Part shown: piece by piece, positions 23,936 to 33,115 of the stretch | Layout: every line of letters starts with the position of its first letter | Position numbering within the stretch: position 1 is the first letter of the stretch | NCBI GenBank assembly: GCA_963717115.1 | Contig: CAVQVO010000020.1 | Location: 806,001-870,000, forward strand | Direction: 5' to 3' | Source: JBBQUN01 sp963717115 | GTDB lineage: Bacteria; Actinomycetota; Acidimicrobiia; Acidimicrobiales; SZUA-35 | Length of the DNA stretch: 64,000 nucleotides | Notes under the pieces: model-generated | Told to the model about the DNA's origin: nothing | Databases searched by the model: none | Seen by the model: only the letters and a program-made list of their open reading frames with translations | Program-made: the position numbers and the translations under genes

Positions 23936-25048
23936 TCAGCAGACCGCGGCGACGGCAGGATAGGGATTCACCGCTCCGCCGCCACCGGGGTGGATCTCGA
24001 AGTGCAGATGGGGGATGCCGCGGGCATTGCCGTCGTCGCCGACGTAGCCGATGATGTCGCCGGCCTGCACCGATCCCGACTGCTCGTAGCCCGACAGGTG
24101 GGTGCCGTAGTAGTAATTGCCGTCGTTGCCGTCGAGATGGAACGAGCGTCCACCGACGCTGTTCGACCGATGGGTGACGGTGCCGCCGACCGGTGCGGCG
24201 ATGGGGGTGCCGGTCCGGGCCATCATGTCGACGCCCTTGTGGCGTCGCCCTCCCGAACGGGCTGCGCCCCAGGTGTCGACGAACGACACCGCTCCGGCCA
24301 CGGGGCAGGTCTTCAACACCCCGGAGCCCGTGGCCGCCACACTCGACACCGGATTCGAAGCCGACGCCGGGCCCGAGCCCGACGCGGGGGCCGAAGCCGC
24401 TGCGGCGGCCGCCCGCCGGGCTGCGGCCTGCTCGGCGGCCAGTCGACGGGCCTCGGCGGCCAGTCGTTCGGCCTCGAGTTCCTCGAGTCGGGCCAGTTCG
24501 ACGCCGAGTTCCTCGCGCTTGGCGAGGAGCGCCTCGTGTTCGAGCTCCGACGCCGCCGACTGATCGTCGAGCACCGCCCGGGCGACGCTCAGATCCTCGA
24601 AGACGATCCGGTAGGTCTCCATCGCCTCGGTGTCGGCACCGAGCGCCGCATCGGCGAGCGTCGAGGCCCGCAGCGACGCAACGAGGCTGCCGGTCTCGAG
24701 GGCGGTGGTCGGGAGTTCGCTCCGAACGAACTCGGTGATCGCCGAGGTGGCCACGTTGCCGGCGAGGGCGTCGGCCTCGGTCCGGAGGGATTCGTAGCGC
24801 ACCGTCGCCGCCTCGGTGGCCTGCTCGAGACGGCTGAGCTCGGTCTCGGAGTCGCTCAGTTCCTGGGTGAGTTGCTGGACCCGGGCCCGGGTCTCGACCA
24901 GGCCGGGCGTCTGCTGGCCGCCGGCCGGCATGGCGCCCAGGACGATCGCGAGCAGCAGCCCGAGTCCCGCGATCGGGGCCGAGCGGCGGATCGGGGCGGA
25001 GACGGATCGACGGGACGAGTCGTCATCGCTGGCGGGTCGATGTCGCAC
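23936..25048 (-). CDS. Exported coiled-coil M23 peptidase (EnvC/NlpD-like)
   Basis: A 370-residue protein with a signal sequence (about residues 22-45), a long coiled coil (about 50-225, ending in an Ala/Glu/Arg-rich helix and an Ala/Ser/Pro linker) and a C-terminal LytM domain. The zinc motif HxxxD is RHKGVD and the second motif is HLHFEIHPGG, so it should be an active peptidoglycan endopeptidase or, like EnvC, an amidase activator. The GTG at 25048 follows TACAGT by 8 nt. A second protein of the same architecture lies at 28.5-30 kb. Confidence 0.87.
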   Translation of the reverse strand: MRHRPASDDDSSRRSVSAPIRRSAPIAGLGLLLAIVLGAMPAGGQQTPGLVETRARVQQLTQELSDSETELSRLEQATEAATVRYESLRTEADALAGNVATSAITEFVRSELPTTALETGSLVASLRASTLADAALGADTEAMETYRIVFEDLSVARAVLDDQSAASELEHEALLAKREELGVELARLEELEAERLAAEARRLAAEQAAARRAAAAAASAPASGSGPASASNPVSSVAATGSGVLKTCPVAGAVSFVDTWGAARSGGRRHKGVDMMARTGTPIAAPVGGTVTHRSNSVGGRSFHLDGNDGNYYYGTHLSGYEQSGSVQAGDIIGYVGDDGNARGIPHLHFEIHPGGGGAVNPYPAVAAVC

Positions 25049-25056
25049 CGCGCCGG

Positions 25057-25062
25057 ACTGTA
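25057..25062 (-). promoter_or_regulatory. Putative leaderless -10 element of the M23 gene
   Basis: TACAGT on the minus strand, 8 nt before the GTG at 25048. Confidence 0.4.
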
Positions 25063-25170
25063 GCGGTTTCGATGACCGGTCACCATGCTCCGTGGGCAGA
25101 GATCACCGTACGTGGTGGGACGGCCACCCCACCCGACGGCCACCCACGGACGGCCGACGCTCGGTGGCTC

Positions 25171-25183
25171 CCACTCGGAGTGG
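25171..25183. other. 13-bp palindrome CCACTC-G-GAGTGG
   Basis: Perfect inverted repeat with a one-base centre in the 154-bp gap between the CNNM gene end and the M23 gene start. It could be a protein-binding site; there is no other evidence. Confidence 0.3.
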
Positions 25184-25202
25184 ATCTCGTTCGTCGTCGA
25201 GC

Positions 25203-26270
25203 TCACTCGTCGATGAGCGCCCGGATGATCTGCTCGACCGAGACGACCCCGACCGGGCCATCGGGACCGTTGACGACCGCCAGTTGGCGTCGCAGTCGGC
25301 GCATCGCCCGCAGGACCTCGATCAGGCTCCGATCGGCGTTGACCACGACCATGGGCCGGGTGTGCTCGGCCGACAGCGGGGTCGCCCGCTGGGAGCGGTC
25401 GATGCCGAGGAGGTCCTTGGCGTGGACATACCCCAGCAGCCGTACCTCGCCCCGGGCCGCCGACAGGATCGGCAGCCGGGTCTGGCCGGTGCGACGCACC
25501 ACCTGCTCGACCTGGGACGCCGTTGCCCCGTCGCGGATCGTCGCCAACTCGGCCAACGGGGTCGCGACGTCGCCGACGGGCCGCTGGGCGAACTCGAGTG
25601 CGCCCGACAGCAGTCCGGCGCTGTCGGCCTCGATCGCTCCGCCCTCGGACGAGGCCGCGACGATGGCGGCCAACTCGGCGGCGCTGTGAGCCGAGACCAG
25701 TTCGTCGCGGGGCTCGACGCCGATCAACCGACAGCCGACGGCGGCCATGCCGTTGAGCAGCCGCACCAGCGGACGGAACACCACCAGATAGGCCCGATAG
25801 GGAATGAGGAGCCAGCGCAGGGTGGCGTCGGGTGCGGCGATCGCGAGGTTCTTCGGGATCATCTCGCCGACGACGAGGTGGAGGAACACGACGATCCCGA
25901 GTCCGACGGTGAACCCGATGACGCGACCGACTTCTTCGCTCACCGACGTGCCGAGCAGCGACTCGATGATGTGGGCGAGCGCCGGCTCGCCGACGTAGCC
26001 CAGCCCCAGCGAGGCCATCGTGATCCCGAGCTGGGCCCCGGCCAACTGACTCGACAGGTCGGAGAAGCTGCTGACGGCCAGCTTGGCCGTACGGACGCCC
26101 CGTTCGGCAGCGGCCTCGAACGAGGATCGCTTGGCGGCGATCAGGGCGAACTCGTACGCAACGAAGACACCATTGGCCAGGATCAGGAGAACGGCGGCGA
26201 GAATGGCCCAGGCGTCGGCCGACGACCCACCGGTCTCGGCACCGACGAGGGGGGTGAGGAGCGGGCTCAT
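25203..26270 (-). CDS. CNNM/CorC-type transport protein (DUF21 + CBS), short form
   Basis: A 355-residue protein: about four membrane helices in a CNNM (DUF21) domain with the family patterns ANGVFVAYEFALIAAKRS, AGAQLGITMASLGLGYVGEPA and VVGEMIPKNLAIAAP, followed by a CBS pair (about residues 210-355). It lacks the C-terminal CorC domain of its neighbour. Such proteins are linked to magnesium/cobalt export. The ATG at 26270 overlaps the stop of the longer paralog by 4 bp, so the two are probably co-translated and may form a heteromer. Confidence 0.87.
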   Translation of the reverse strand: MSPLLTPLVGAETGGSSADAWAILAAVLLILANGVFVAYEFALIAAKRSSFEAAAERGVRTAKLAVSSFSDLSSQLAGAQLGITMASLGLGYVGEPALAHIIESLLGTSVSEEVGRVIGFTVGLGIVVFLHLVVGEMIPKNLAIAAPDATLRWLLIPYRAYLVVFRPLVRLLNGMAAVGCRLIGVEPRDELVSAHSAAELAAIVAASSEGGAIEADSAGLLSGALEFAQRPVGDVATPLAELATIRDGATASQVEQVVRRTGQTRLPILSAARGEVRLLGYVHAKDLLGIDRSQRATPLSAEHTRPMVVVNADRSLIEVLRAMRRLRRQLAVVNGPDGPVGVVSVEQIIRALIDE

Positions 26271-27565
26271 GAGTGGTCCGCCGGGTCGGGCGCGACCATC
26301 TCGATCGACGCGATCCGTCGTCCGTCCATGGCGACGACCTCGAACTGCCAACCCTCGTACCGCACGATCTCACCCTCGACGGGCAACCGGCCGAGTTGAT
26401 CGAGCAGGAACCCCGCCACGGTCTCGTAGTCGCCGACCGGCATCTCGAAACCCGAGACCTCCTCGACCTCGTCGGCGTGGAGCGTCCCGCCGATGATGTA
26501 GACCCCGGTTCGGGTGACGCTGAGGGTCGTGACGTCGTCGTACTCGTCGTCGATGTCGCCGGTGATCTCCTCGAGCACGTCCTCGAGCGTGAGGATGCCC
26601 GCCGTGCCGCCGTGCTCGTCGACGACCACGAGCAGTTCGGTGTCGTGCCGCTTGAAGTCGGCCAGGATGTCGACCAGGTCGCGGGTCTCGGGCACCACCT
26701 GGGCGTCGTCCATGATCGCCGAGACGAGGGTCGCTCCCCGCTGATCGACGGGCAGATCGAACACGGCCGCCACGTTGACGACGCCCTTGACGTCGTCGAT
26801 GTCGTCGCCACAGACCGGATAGCGACTGTGCCCGCTGTCGGTGGCGTGCCCGATGAAGTCGTCGACGGTGGCATCGAGGCGCAACCAGTCGACGTGCACC
26901 CTCGGGGTCAGGGCTTCGGCCGCGGTCTTGTCACCGAAGCGGATGGTTCGGGTGAGCAGGCTGAGGGCATCGGGCGCCAGCGTCCCGAGACTGCCCGAGG
27001 AGAGGATCAGGTACTCGATCTCCTCGAGTGACCGGATCGCCGAGAGCTCCTCGGTCGGCTCGACGCCGAGCCGCCGGACGGCCCAATTGGCGGCTCCGTT
27101 GAAGGTGGTGATGATCGGGCTGAACGCTCCGTGGACGAGGCGAGCCGCCGGAGAGAGGGCCTTGGCCGTCGACTCCGGTTTGGCCAGGGCCAGGTTCTTC
27201 GGGATCAGCTCACCGGCCACCATCTGGAAGACGGTGGCGATGGCAAGCGCGACGACCACCGACAGCGACCCGCCGGTGGGGCCACCGACGAGTTCGATGA
27301 ACGGGTCGATGAGCTGCCCGACGAGCGGTTCGGCCAGGAACCCCAGGACCAGGCTGGTGACCGTGATGCCGAGCTGCGCACCCGAGAGGTGGAACGACAT
27401 GCGCTTGAGCACGCCCAGGGTGATCTTCGCCGTTCTCGACCCGGCATCGGCCTGGGTCTGGAGCTTCGGGCGATCCGAGGCGATGAGTGCGAACTCGACC
27501 GCAACGAAGAACCCATTGGCGGCGACGAGCAGGAGGACGAAGAAGAGACCGAGAGCGACATTCAT
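26267..27565 (-). CDS. CNNM/CorC-type transport protein (DUF21 + CBS + CorC), long form
   Basis: A 432-residue protein: CNNM membrane domain (ANGFFVAVEFALIASDRPK, GAQLGITVTSLVLGFLAEP, AGELIPKNLALAKP), CBS pair (about 215-335, with VVDEHGGTAGILTLEDVLEE) and the C-terminal CorC_HlyC domain (about 345-432). Start chosen at the ATG at 27565 (MNVALGLFF); upstream open frame is unrelated. Older names call such proteins hemolysins; divalent-cation efflux is the better-supported role. Pairs with the short form downstream. Confidence 0.88.
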   Translation of the reverse strand: MNVALGLFFVLLLVAANGFFVAVEFALIASDRPKLQTQADAGSRTAKITLGVLKRMSFHLSGAQLGITVTSLVLGFLAEPLVGQLIDPFIELVGGPTGGSLSVVVALAIATVFQMVAGELIPKNLALAKPESTAKALSPAARLVHGAFSPIITTFNGAANWAVRRLGVEPTEELSAIRSLEEIEYLILSSGSLGTLAPDALSLLTRTIRFGDKTAAEALTPRVHVDWLRLDATVDDFIGHATDSGHSRYPVCGDDIDDVKGVVNVAAVFDLPVDQRGATLVSAIMDDAQVVPETRDLVDILADFKRHDTELLVVVDEHGGTAGILTLEDVLEEITGDIDDEYDDVTTLSVTRTGVYIIGGTLHADEVEEVSGFEMPVGDYETVAGFLLDQLGRLPVEGEIVRYEGWQFEVVAMDGRRIASIEMVAPDPADHS

Positions 27566-27593
27566 GGGCAGGGGCGTGCATGCTACCGCCTCG

Positions 27594-27639
27594 TCGCGAC
27601 CCACCGTGGATGGCTGTCGCGACCAACCGTGGCTGGCTA
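27594..27639. repeat. Two 23-bp imperfect direct repeats between the CorC-like gene and the ABC ATPase
   Basis: 27594-27616 and 27617-27639 differ at three positions; both contain TCGCGACC and ACCGTGG. The second copy runs into the TACCGT promoter box of the ATPase gene, a typical place for an operator. Confidence 0.55.
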
Positions 27640-27643
27640 CCGT
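27638..27643 (+). promoter_or_regulatory. Putative leaderless -10 element of the ABC ATPase gene
   Basis: TACCGT, ending 7 nt before the ATG at 27651. Confidence 0.45.
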
Positions 27644-27650
27644 GCCCCCG

Positions 27651-28556
27651 ATGCCGCAACCGCCCCCCAGCCCGCCGAACCGACCGAGCGAGCCGACGCC
27701 GACGGCACCGCCCGATGTCGATACTCCGGCCGATGTCGATACTCCGGCGATGGAGTTCATCGACGTGGGCGTCGTGATCGACGGGTCGACGATCCTGGCC
27801 GGGGTCGATCTGACCATCGGACCCGACGACCACTGGGTCGTCCTCGGACCCAACGGCGGCGGCAAGTCGACCCTGCTCCGCCTGGCTGCGCTCCAACAGC
27901 ACCCGACGACCGGGACGCTGCGCCTGCTCGGCAACGAACTCGGGCGGGTCGACATCCGCCCCCTTCGTTCCCGGATCGGGATCTCCTCGGCCGGCTCGGC
28001 CGAGCGGATCCGCGGCGAACTCGACGCCGGAACCGTGGTGCGCTGCGGGCGGTACGGGGCGTTCGAGCCCTGGTGGCATTCGTACGACGATCACGACCAC
28101 GAGCGATCGGCCCGGTTGCTGGAGCTGGTCGGCCTGGCCGGATTCGGCGAACGACACTTCGGCTCGCTGTCGTCGGGCGAGCGCCAACGCGTCCTGCTGG
28201 CCCGGGCCCTGATGCCCGACCCGGCGATCCTCCTCCTCGACGAGCCGACGGCCGGTCTGGACTTCGCCGGCCGCGAGCAGCTCGTTGCGTCGCTGACCTC
28301 GGTTGCCGACGATCCGGCCGGACCGGCAACGATGCTGGTCGTCCACCACGCCGAGGACATCCCGCCCGGGACCACCCACGTCCTGGGCCTGGGCGCACCC
28401 GGCATCGTGGCGCGAGGTCCGATCGACGACGTACTCACCTCGGCCATGCTCAGCGAGCTGTACGGCCTCGAGGTCGAACTGCGCCGTCACGGCGGCCGCT
28501 ACTCGGCGTCGGCCCGGGCCTCGAGTTCTCGGTCCGAGACCAACTCGAGCAGGTAA
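27651..28556 (+). CDS. ABC transporter ATP-binding protein without a local permease
   Basis: A 301-residue ATPase: Pro-rich N-terminus with a duplicated DVDTPA, Walker A VLGPNGGGKSTLLRL, signature SLSSGERQRVLLARAL, Walker B ILLLDEPTAGLD, and VVHHAEDIP with the switch His. The pattern resembles the molybdate/iron-type ATPase group (ModF-like), but no permease gene is near, so the partner and substrate are unknown. ATG at 27651 follows TACCGT; a second ATG at 27750 (MEFIDVG) is possible. Its 3' end overlaps the convergent M23 gene by 58 bp. Confidence 0.8.
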   Translation: MPQPPPSPPNRPSEPTPTAPPDVDTPADVDTPAMEFIDVGVVIDGSTILAGVDLTIGPDDHWVVLGPNGGGKSTLLRLAALQQHPTTGTLRLLGNELGRVDIRPLRSRIGISSAGSAERIRGELDAGTVVRCGRYGAFEPWWHSYDDHDHERSARLLELVGLAGFGERHFGSLSSGERQRVLLARALMPDPAILLLDEPTAGLDFAGREQLVASLTSVADDPAGPATMLVVHHAEDIPPGTTHVLGLGAPGIVARGPIDDVLTSAMLSELYGLEVELRRHGGRYSASARASSSRSETNSSR

Positions 28557-29959
28557 TACGGGTTGACCGGGTCGCCGCCATTCGGATGGATCTGCATGTG
28601 CAGGTGCGGAGGCGTGCCGACGGCGTTGCCGGTGTTGCCGACGTAGCCGACCAACTCGCCGACCTCGACGACCTGGTTCTCGCGAAGACCCGGCGCGAAG
28701 TCCGAGAGGTGGGCGTAGTACCAGTCGGTCCCGCTCTCGCCCTTCAGCCAGAGACGGAGCCCGCCCAGGGTTCCGACGCCGATCTTGGTGACGACGCCCC
28801 GTTCGGCGGCGACGAGCGGGGTTCCCGCCGGCGCGAAGATGTCGATCCCCTCGTGACGGCGGCCCCCCGATCGGGGGAAACCCCAGGAGTTGATGAGCGG
28901 CACGCTGTACGGCCACACGATCGGGAACGTGACCCCGGGGATGTACACCCCGCTGCCCGCTTCGAAGGCCTCGAGTTCGGCCTCGGCCCGAACGACCGCC
29001 TCGCGGTTCGTCACCACGGTCTCCTCGGCCGTCACGAGCGACCGCTCGAGCAGCTTGATCCGCTCCCGGAGCCGGGTGGTCTCGTTCTCGAGATCGGCCT
29101 TGGTGGCGAGGTAGGCGGCGATCGTCGCCCGATCGGTCTCGAAGACGAGTTCGACCACGGTCTGCTGGGCGATCGCGTCGAGGCTCTCGTCGTAGCCGAT
29201 GGCGGCCTCGAGCGTCGGGGCCTCGCCCTCGACGAAGGCGTCGGTGGCCCGGAACCGGAGCCGCTGTTCGGCGGCTTCGAGTTCGACCAGATTGGCCTTC
29301 GTCTCGCCGTCGAGGGCGTCTCGCTGGGCGTGACCCGACTTCAGCTGCAATCGGAACGACCGGACGAGCGCGATCGAGGACTCCAGCGCCTCGTGGGCAT
29401 TGGTGGCCTTGGTTCGCGCCGTTTCGACGTCGCCGACCACGGCGACCGACGGTGTCCAGGCCACGTCGTCGTCGAACCGGTTCGGTGGTGGGATCGTGAC
29501 GACGACCGAGGGCGGCGGGCCGTCGGCTTCGTCCTCACCCTGGCCCGGATCGATCTCGGGGGTGACGTCGTCGAGGATGCCGTCCCCGTCGATGTCGTAC
29601 TGGGCACACGGGGGCAGGGTGCTCCCCGTCGCCGCGGGATTGGCGGTCGTGGGGGGTGAGCCGCTCGGCGTACAGCCGGGCGGACCTGCGACGGTGCTGG
29701 TCGTGCTGCTCGCCCCGGCCGCGACCGTGGTGGTCGGGCCGGGCGGCCGGGTGGTCGTCGGTGCCGTCGTGGTCGGCACGGTCGTCGCCGGAGCGGACGT
29801 GGTCGGGGCGGTGGTCGTGGTGGGGGCCGTCGTCGAGGACGACGAGGCCGGCGGGTCGCCCTCGGCCGCCGATGCCGGATCGAGCGCGACCGAGATCGAC
29901 GACAGACCGGCGAGGGCCGCGAGCAGAACGCCGACGAGGGCGCGAGGACAACGAGACAT
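28499..29959 (-). CDS. Exported coiled-coil M23 peptidase with poly-Thr linker
   Basis: A 486-residue protein: signal peptide (about 1-31), Ser/Thr/Pro-rich stretch with many TTT blocks (about 38-110), a DxDxDG-type calcium-loop-like DIDGDGILDD, coiled coil (about 175-340), and a C-terminal LytM domain with RHEGID and HLHMQIHPNG. The zinc motifs are intact, so a cell-wall endopeptidase or amidase activator is likely. Same plan as the protein at 24-25 kb but with the added linker. Overlaps the convergent ATPase gene end. Confidence 0.87.
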   Translation of the reverse strand: MSRCPRALVGVLLAALAGLSSISVALDPASAAEGDPPASSSSTTAPTTTTAPTTSAPATTVPTTTAPTTTRPPGPTTTVAAGASSTTSTVAGPPGCTPSGSPPTTANPAATGSTLPPCAQYDIDGDGILDDVTPEIDPGQGEDEADGPPPSVVVTIPPPNRFDDDVAWTPSVAVVGDVETARTKATNAHEALESSIALVRSFRLQLKSGHAQRDALDGETKANLVELEAAEQRLRFRATDAFVEGEAPTLEAAIGYDESLDAIAQQTVVELVFETDRATIAAYLATKADLENETTRLRERIKLLERSLVTAEETVVTNREAVVRAEAELEAFEAGSGVYIPGVTFPIVWPYSVPLINSWGFPRSGGRRHEGIDIFAPAGTPLVAAERGVVTKIGVGTLGGLRLWLKGESGTDWYYAHLSDFAPGLRENQVVEVGELVGYVGNTGNAVGTPPHLHMQIHPNGGDPVNPYYLLELVSDRELEARADAE

Positions 29960-30102
29960 CTGTGGTCTTCATCGGCCGGCGGAGGTCCGAACATGAGGGA
30001 TTCCCGGCCGACCCTCGGTGCGCCTGGTCGACGTCTTCCCTGGTCAGAGGGCCTGACCGGTGGGACCTCGGTCACATGGTTCGCGATGTCCGGTCCGGTT
30101 CG

Positions 30103-30858
30103 TCAGCCGAGATGATGGGTGTCCCCGGCGAACACCGTCCGTCGGGTCCCGTCGCCGTCCTCGATCACGATCCCACCGGAGTCCGCGATCGCGACCACCA
30201 GCCCCGACAACTCACCCTCGGGCGTGTCGAGCCGGACCCGGCGCCCGAGGCTCACGCAGCAACGGCGATAGTCGTCGAGCACCGAGGCGATCCGTCCCGA
30301 CTCGAGCGCCGTCACGAGCGGGTCGAGGTGGAACAGGATCGCCGTGAGGAGTTCGGCCCGATCGATCAGGGTCCCCGTCGAGGCGAGGTCGGTGGCCCGA
30401 TCGGCGACCTCGGACGGCGGACCGTCGTCGAAGGCCACGTTGATGCCACAGCCGACCACGACGGCGAACCCTCGGGCCGTGGTCGCCGACTCGGCGAGGA
30501 TCCCGGCGACCTTGCGTTCGTCGATCAGCACGTCGTTCGGCCATTTCAGCCCGACCTCGGCCGGCGTGAATTCGGCGACACCGGCCCGGACGGCCATCCC
30601 GGCCGCCAGGGGGAGAAAGCCGGCGATGTCGGGATCGACGAAGAAGAGCACCGAGAAGAGCAGCGAGCGCCCGGGATCGTCGATCCAGCGTCGACCCTGG
30701 CGTCCACGCCCCGCCGTCTGGTGATCGGCGACCAGCACCCCACCCGAGGAGAGCCCGGCAATCGCCTCGGCCAGGAGGTCCTGGTTGGTCGATCCGGTCT
30801 CCTCGACCCAACGGATCGGAGAAAATCGTCCCTCGGGTACTTTCCTCGCCGGGTCCAT
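30103..30858 (-). CDS. birA: Biotin-[acetyl-CoA-carboxylase] ligase
   Basis: Attaches biotin to carboxylase lysines through biotinyl-AMP. The 251-residue protein is the short form without a DNA-binding N-terminus. Motifs: GSTNQDL, GRGRQG (50-55), KWPNDVLI, and GCGINVAF. It is divergent from a carboxylase carrying a biotin domain, its evident substrate. The two start codons are only 18 bp apart, and a TATGGT box 8 nt upstream suggests a very short or leaderless mRNA. Confidence 0.92.
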   Translation of the reverse strand: MDPARKVPEGRFSPIRWVEETGSTNQDLLAEAIAGLSSGGVLVADHQTAGRGRQGRRWIDDPGRSLLFSVLFFVDPDIAGFLPLAAGMAVRAGVAEFTPAEVGLKWPNDVLIDERKVAGILAESATTARGFAVVVGCGINVAFDDGPPSEVADRATDLASTGTLIDRAELLTAILFHLDPLVTALESGRIASVLDDYRRCCVSLGRRVRLDTPEGELSGLVVAIADSGGIVIEDGDGTRRTVFAGDTHHLG

Positions 30859-30866
30859 CTCGGCTA

Positions 30867-30872
30867 ACCATA
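30867..30872 (-). promoter_or_regulatory. Putative -10 element of birA, overlapping that of the carboxylase gene
   Basis: TATGGT on the minus strand, 8 nt before the birA ATG. On the plus strand the overlapping TAACCA (30865-30870) lies 6 nt before the carboxylase GTG. Confidence 0.4.
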
Positions 30873-30876
30873 GGGC

Positions 30877-32667
30877 GTGCTGAACTCACCCCCCTTTCGT
30901 CCGTCGTTCACCAAGGTCCTGATCGCCAACCGCGGCGAGATCGCCGTCCGTGTCATTCGGGCCTGTCAGGAGCTGGGTATCAAGACGGTCGCGGTGTACT
31001 CCGAGCTCGATCGTGAGGCACTCCACGTGCGTCTGGCCGACGAGGCCTATGCGCTCGGCGGCCAGACCGCCGCCGAGTCCTACCTGAACACCGAGGCCAT
31101 CCTCGACGCCATCGAGCGTTCCGGAGCCCAGGCCGTGCACCCGGGATACGGGTTCTTCTCCGAGAACGCCGATTTCGCCCGGGCGATCACCGACCGTGGC
31201 GTGGTGTTCATCGGTCCCCCGCCGGCGGCCATCGAGGTCATGGGCGACAAGATCAGCGCCCGCGAGGCCGCCGAGAAGGTCGGCGTGCACGGGGTTCCCG
31301 GGGTCACCGAGTTCCTGTCCGGGCCCGACGAGATCGTGGCGTTCGGCGACGAGCACGGCTACCCCGTTGCCATCAAGGCCGCCTTCGGTGGCGGCGGGCG
31401 CGGCATGAAGGTGGTCTCGGCGGCCTCGGAGGCCGGCGACCTGCTGGAGTCGGCCAAGCGGGAAGCGCTCGCCTACTTCGGCCGCGACGAGTGCTACATC
31501 GAGCGGTACCTGACCAAGCCCCGCCACATCGAGATCCAGGTCATCTGCGACTCGCACGGCAACGGCCTCTACCTCGGCCAGCGAGACTGTTCGGCGCAGC
31601 GTCGCCATCAGAAGCTGGTCGAGGAAGCCCCGGCCTTCGGGTTGCCCCCCGAGATCGCCCGGTCGATGGGCGAAGACGCCGTCAAGGTGGCGCTGGGCTG
31701 CGGCTACACGAATGCCGGAACCGTCGAGTTCCTCTACGAAGACGGCGAATACCACTACCTCGAGATGAACACCCGGCTGCAGGTCGAGCACCCGGTGACC
31801 GAGATGATCACGGGACTCGACCTCGTGGCGCTGCAGCTCCACGTCGCCGACGGCGGCGAGCTCCCCTTCACCCAGGACCAGATCGAACTCCACGGACACG
31901 CCATCGAGATCCGGATCAACGCCGAGGACCCCGCCGGCGGCAAGTTCCTGCCGTCGCCGGGCCCCATCACCAAGCTGCGGGTGCCGTCGGGCTACGGCGT
32001 GCGTTGGGACGGCGGCTACGAGGCCGGCGACGAGATCAGCCAGTACTACGACAACCTCGTCGGCAAGCTGGTCTGCTGGGGCTCCGATCGCGACGTCGCC
32101 ATCGCCCGAACCCTGCGAGCGCTGCGCGAGTTCGAGATCGAGGGCGTCGCCACCACCATTCCGGCCGACATCGCGATCCTCGAGCACCCCGACTTCCAGG
32201 CCGGTGAACACTCCACGAAGTGGGTCGAGGAGGTCCTCGACCTCAGTGGCGTGAGCGCTTCACCGGCCTCCTCGACCGACGCCTCCGAAGACGACGAACC
32301 CAAGGTCCGCCGCGACGTCGACGTCGAGGTCAACGGCAAACGCTTCAAGGTCGCCATGTGGGTGCCCGAATCGGCCATGGCCGCCGCACCGGCCGCCGGC
32401 GCGAAGAAGGCCCGTCGTCGCAGCTCCGGCGGTTCGGGCGCCACCGGGTCGGGATCGGGCGACGTCACCGTCCCGATGCAGGGAACCATCGTGAAGGTGG
32501 TGGCCGAGGTCGGTCAGACCGTCGCCGTCGGCGACACCATCGTGGTCCTCGAGGCGATGAAGATGGAGAACAACGTCAACGCCGAGAAGGCGGGGACCGT
32601 GGTCGAGATCAAGGTCGCGGCCGGCGACTCGGTCGGTGGCGGCGACGTCGTGGCCAAGATCGAGTAG
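30877..32667 (+). CDS. Acyl-CoA carboxylase alpha subunit (biotin carboxylase + biotin carrier)
   Basis: A 596-residue protein of the actinobacterial AccA type: biotin carboxylase (FTKVLIANRGEIAVRVIRA, AIKAAFGGGGRGMKVV ATP loop, GYTNAGTVEFLYE, MNTRLQVEHPVTEMITG) and, after an Ala/Ser-rich linker, a biotinyl domain with VLEAMKMENN (K562). It carboxylates biotin for a separate beta subunit acting on acetyl- or propionyl-CoA; that subunit is not in the window. GTG start at 30877. With the mutase at 39 kb it suggests propionyl-CoA metabolism. Confidence 0.93.
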   Translation: MLNSPPFRPSFTKVLIANRGEIAVRVIRACQELGIKTVAVYSELDREALHVRLADEAYALGGQTAAESYLNTEAILDAIERSGAQAVHPGYGFFSENADFARAITDRGVVFIGPPPAAIEVMGDKISAREAAEKVGVHGVPGVTEFLSGPDEIVAFGDEHGYPVAIKAAFGGGGRGMKVVSAASEAGDLLESAKREALAYFGRDECYIERYLTKPRHIEIQVICDSHGNGLYLGQRDCSAQRRHQKLVEEAPAFGLPPEIARSMGEDAVKVALGCGYTNAGTVEFLYEDGEYHYLEMNTRLQVEHPVTEMITGLDLVALQLHVADGGELPFTQDQIELHGHAIEIRINAEDPAGGKFLPSPGPITKLRVPSGYGVRWDGGYEAGDEISQYYDNLVGKLVCWGSDRDVAIARTLRALREFEIEGVATTIPADIAILEHPDFQAGEHSTKWVEEVLDLSGVSASPASSTDASEDDEPKVRRDVDVEVNGKRFKVAMWVPESAMAAAPAAGAKKARRRSSGGSGATGSGSGDVTVPMQGTIVKVVAEVGQTVAVGDTIVVLEAMKMENNVNAEKAGTVVEIKVAAGDSVGGGDVVAKIE

Positions 32668-32690
32668 GCCCGCGATCGAACGGCGGTCGT

Positions 32691-33115
32691 TCAGCCGGCC
32701 GAGACCACCTCGACCGAGCGACCCGTCCGGCCGGCGATCTCGTCGAGCAGTTCGGCGATGGTCGCCTTCCCGGTGACCGGGACCGGCGCCCGACCGCGAT
32801 CGAGCCGGCCCCGAGGCCGGCGGCGACCTCGCTCACGAGATCGGCGACCGTGCCACGCCGCACGACCACTCGGATCGGGGTGTCGTCGATCCCGGTCTGA
32901 CGGCGGACCAATTCGATCTGGGCCGACAGGAGCCACACCAACTCGTCGATGACGATGTCGGCCATCGTCTGATCGAGGTCGCCGAAGGCGTCGGGATCGA
33001 GCACGCCGAGATAGACCAGCTCCGAACCGTGACCTCGGGCCGACTCGAGCGCCTTGCGGAACGTCGCCGAACGACCGGCTCCGCCCCACGACACGTAGAG
33101 CACCGGGGCGCTCAT
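32691..33115 (-). CDS. Universal-stress-protein-like small protein, one-base frame break
   Basis: About 141 residues if one base is restored. The N-terminal part (MSAPVLYVSWGGAGRSATF, a Rossmann-like strand-helix start, then LVYLGVLDPDAFGD) and the C-terminal part (PVPVTGKATIAELLDEIAG) are in different frames. The join falls at the C-run at 32789-32791 (GGG on the coding strand): adding one G restores a continuous AAGLGAGSIAVGAPVPVTGK. The family call (UspA-like) is from the overall pattern only. ATG at 33115 overlaps the antiporter stop by 4 bp. Confidence 0.6.

Noticed and set aside
27721..27758. Exact repeat of GATGTCGATACTCCGGC near the ABC ATPase start
   Set aside because: It encodes a duplicated DVDTPA in the N-terminal tail of the ATPase and is better explained as coding repeat than as a regulatory site.
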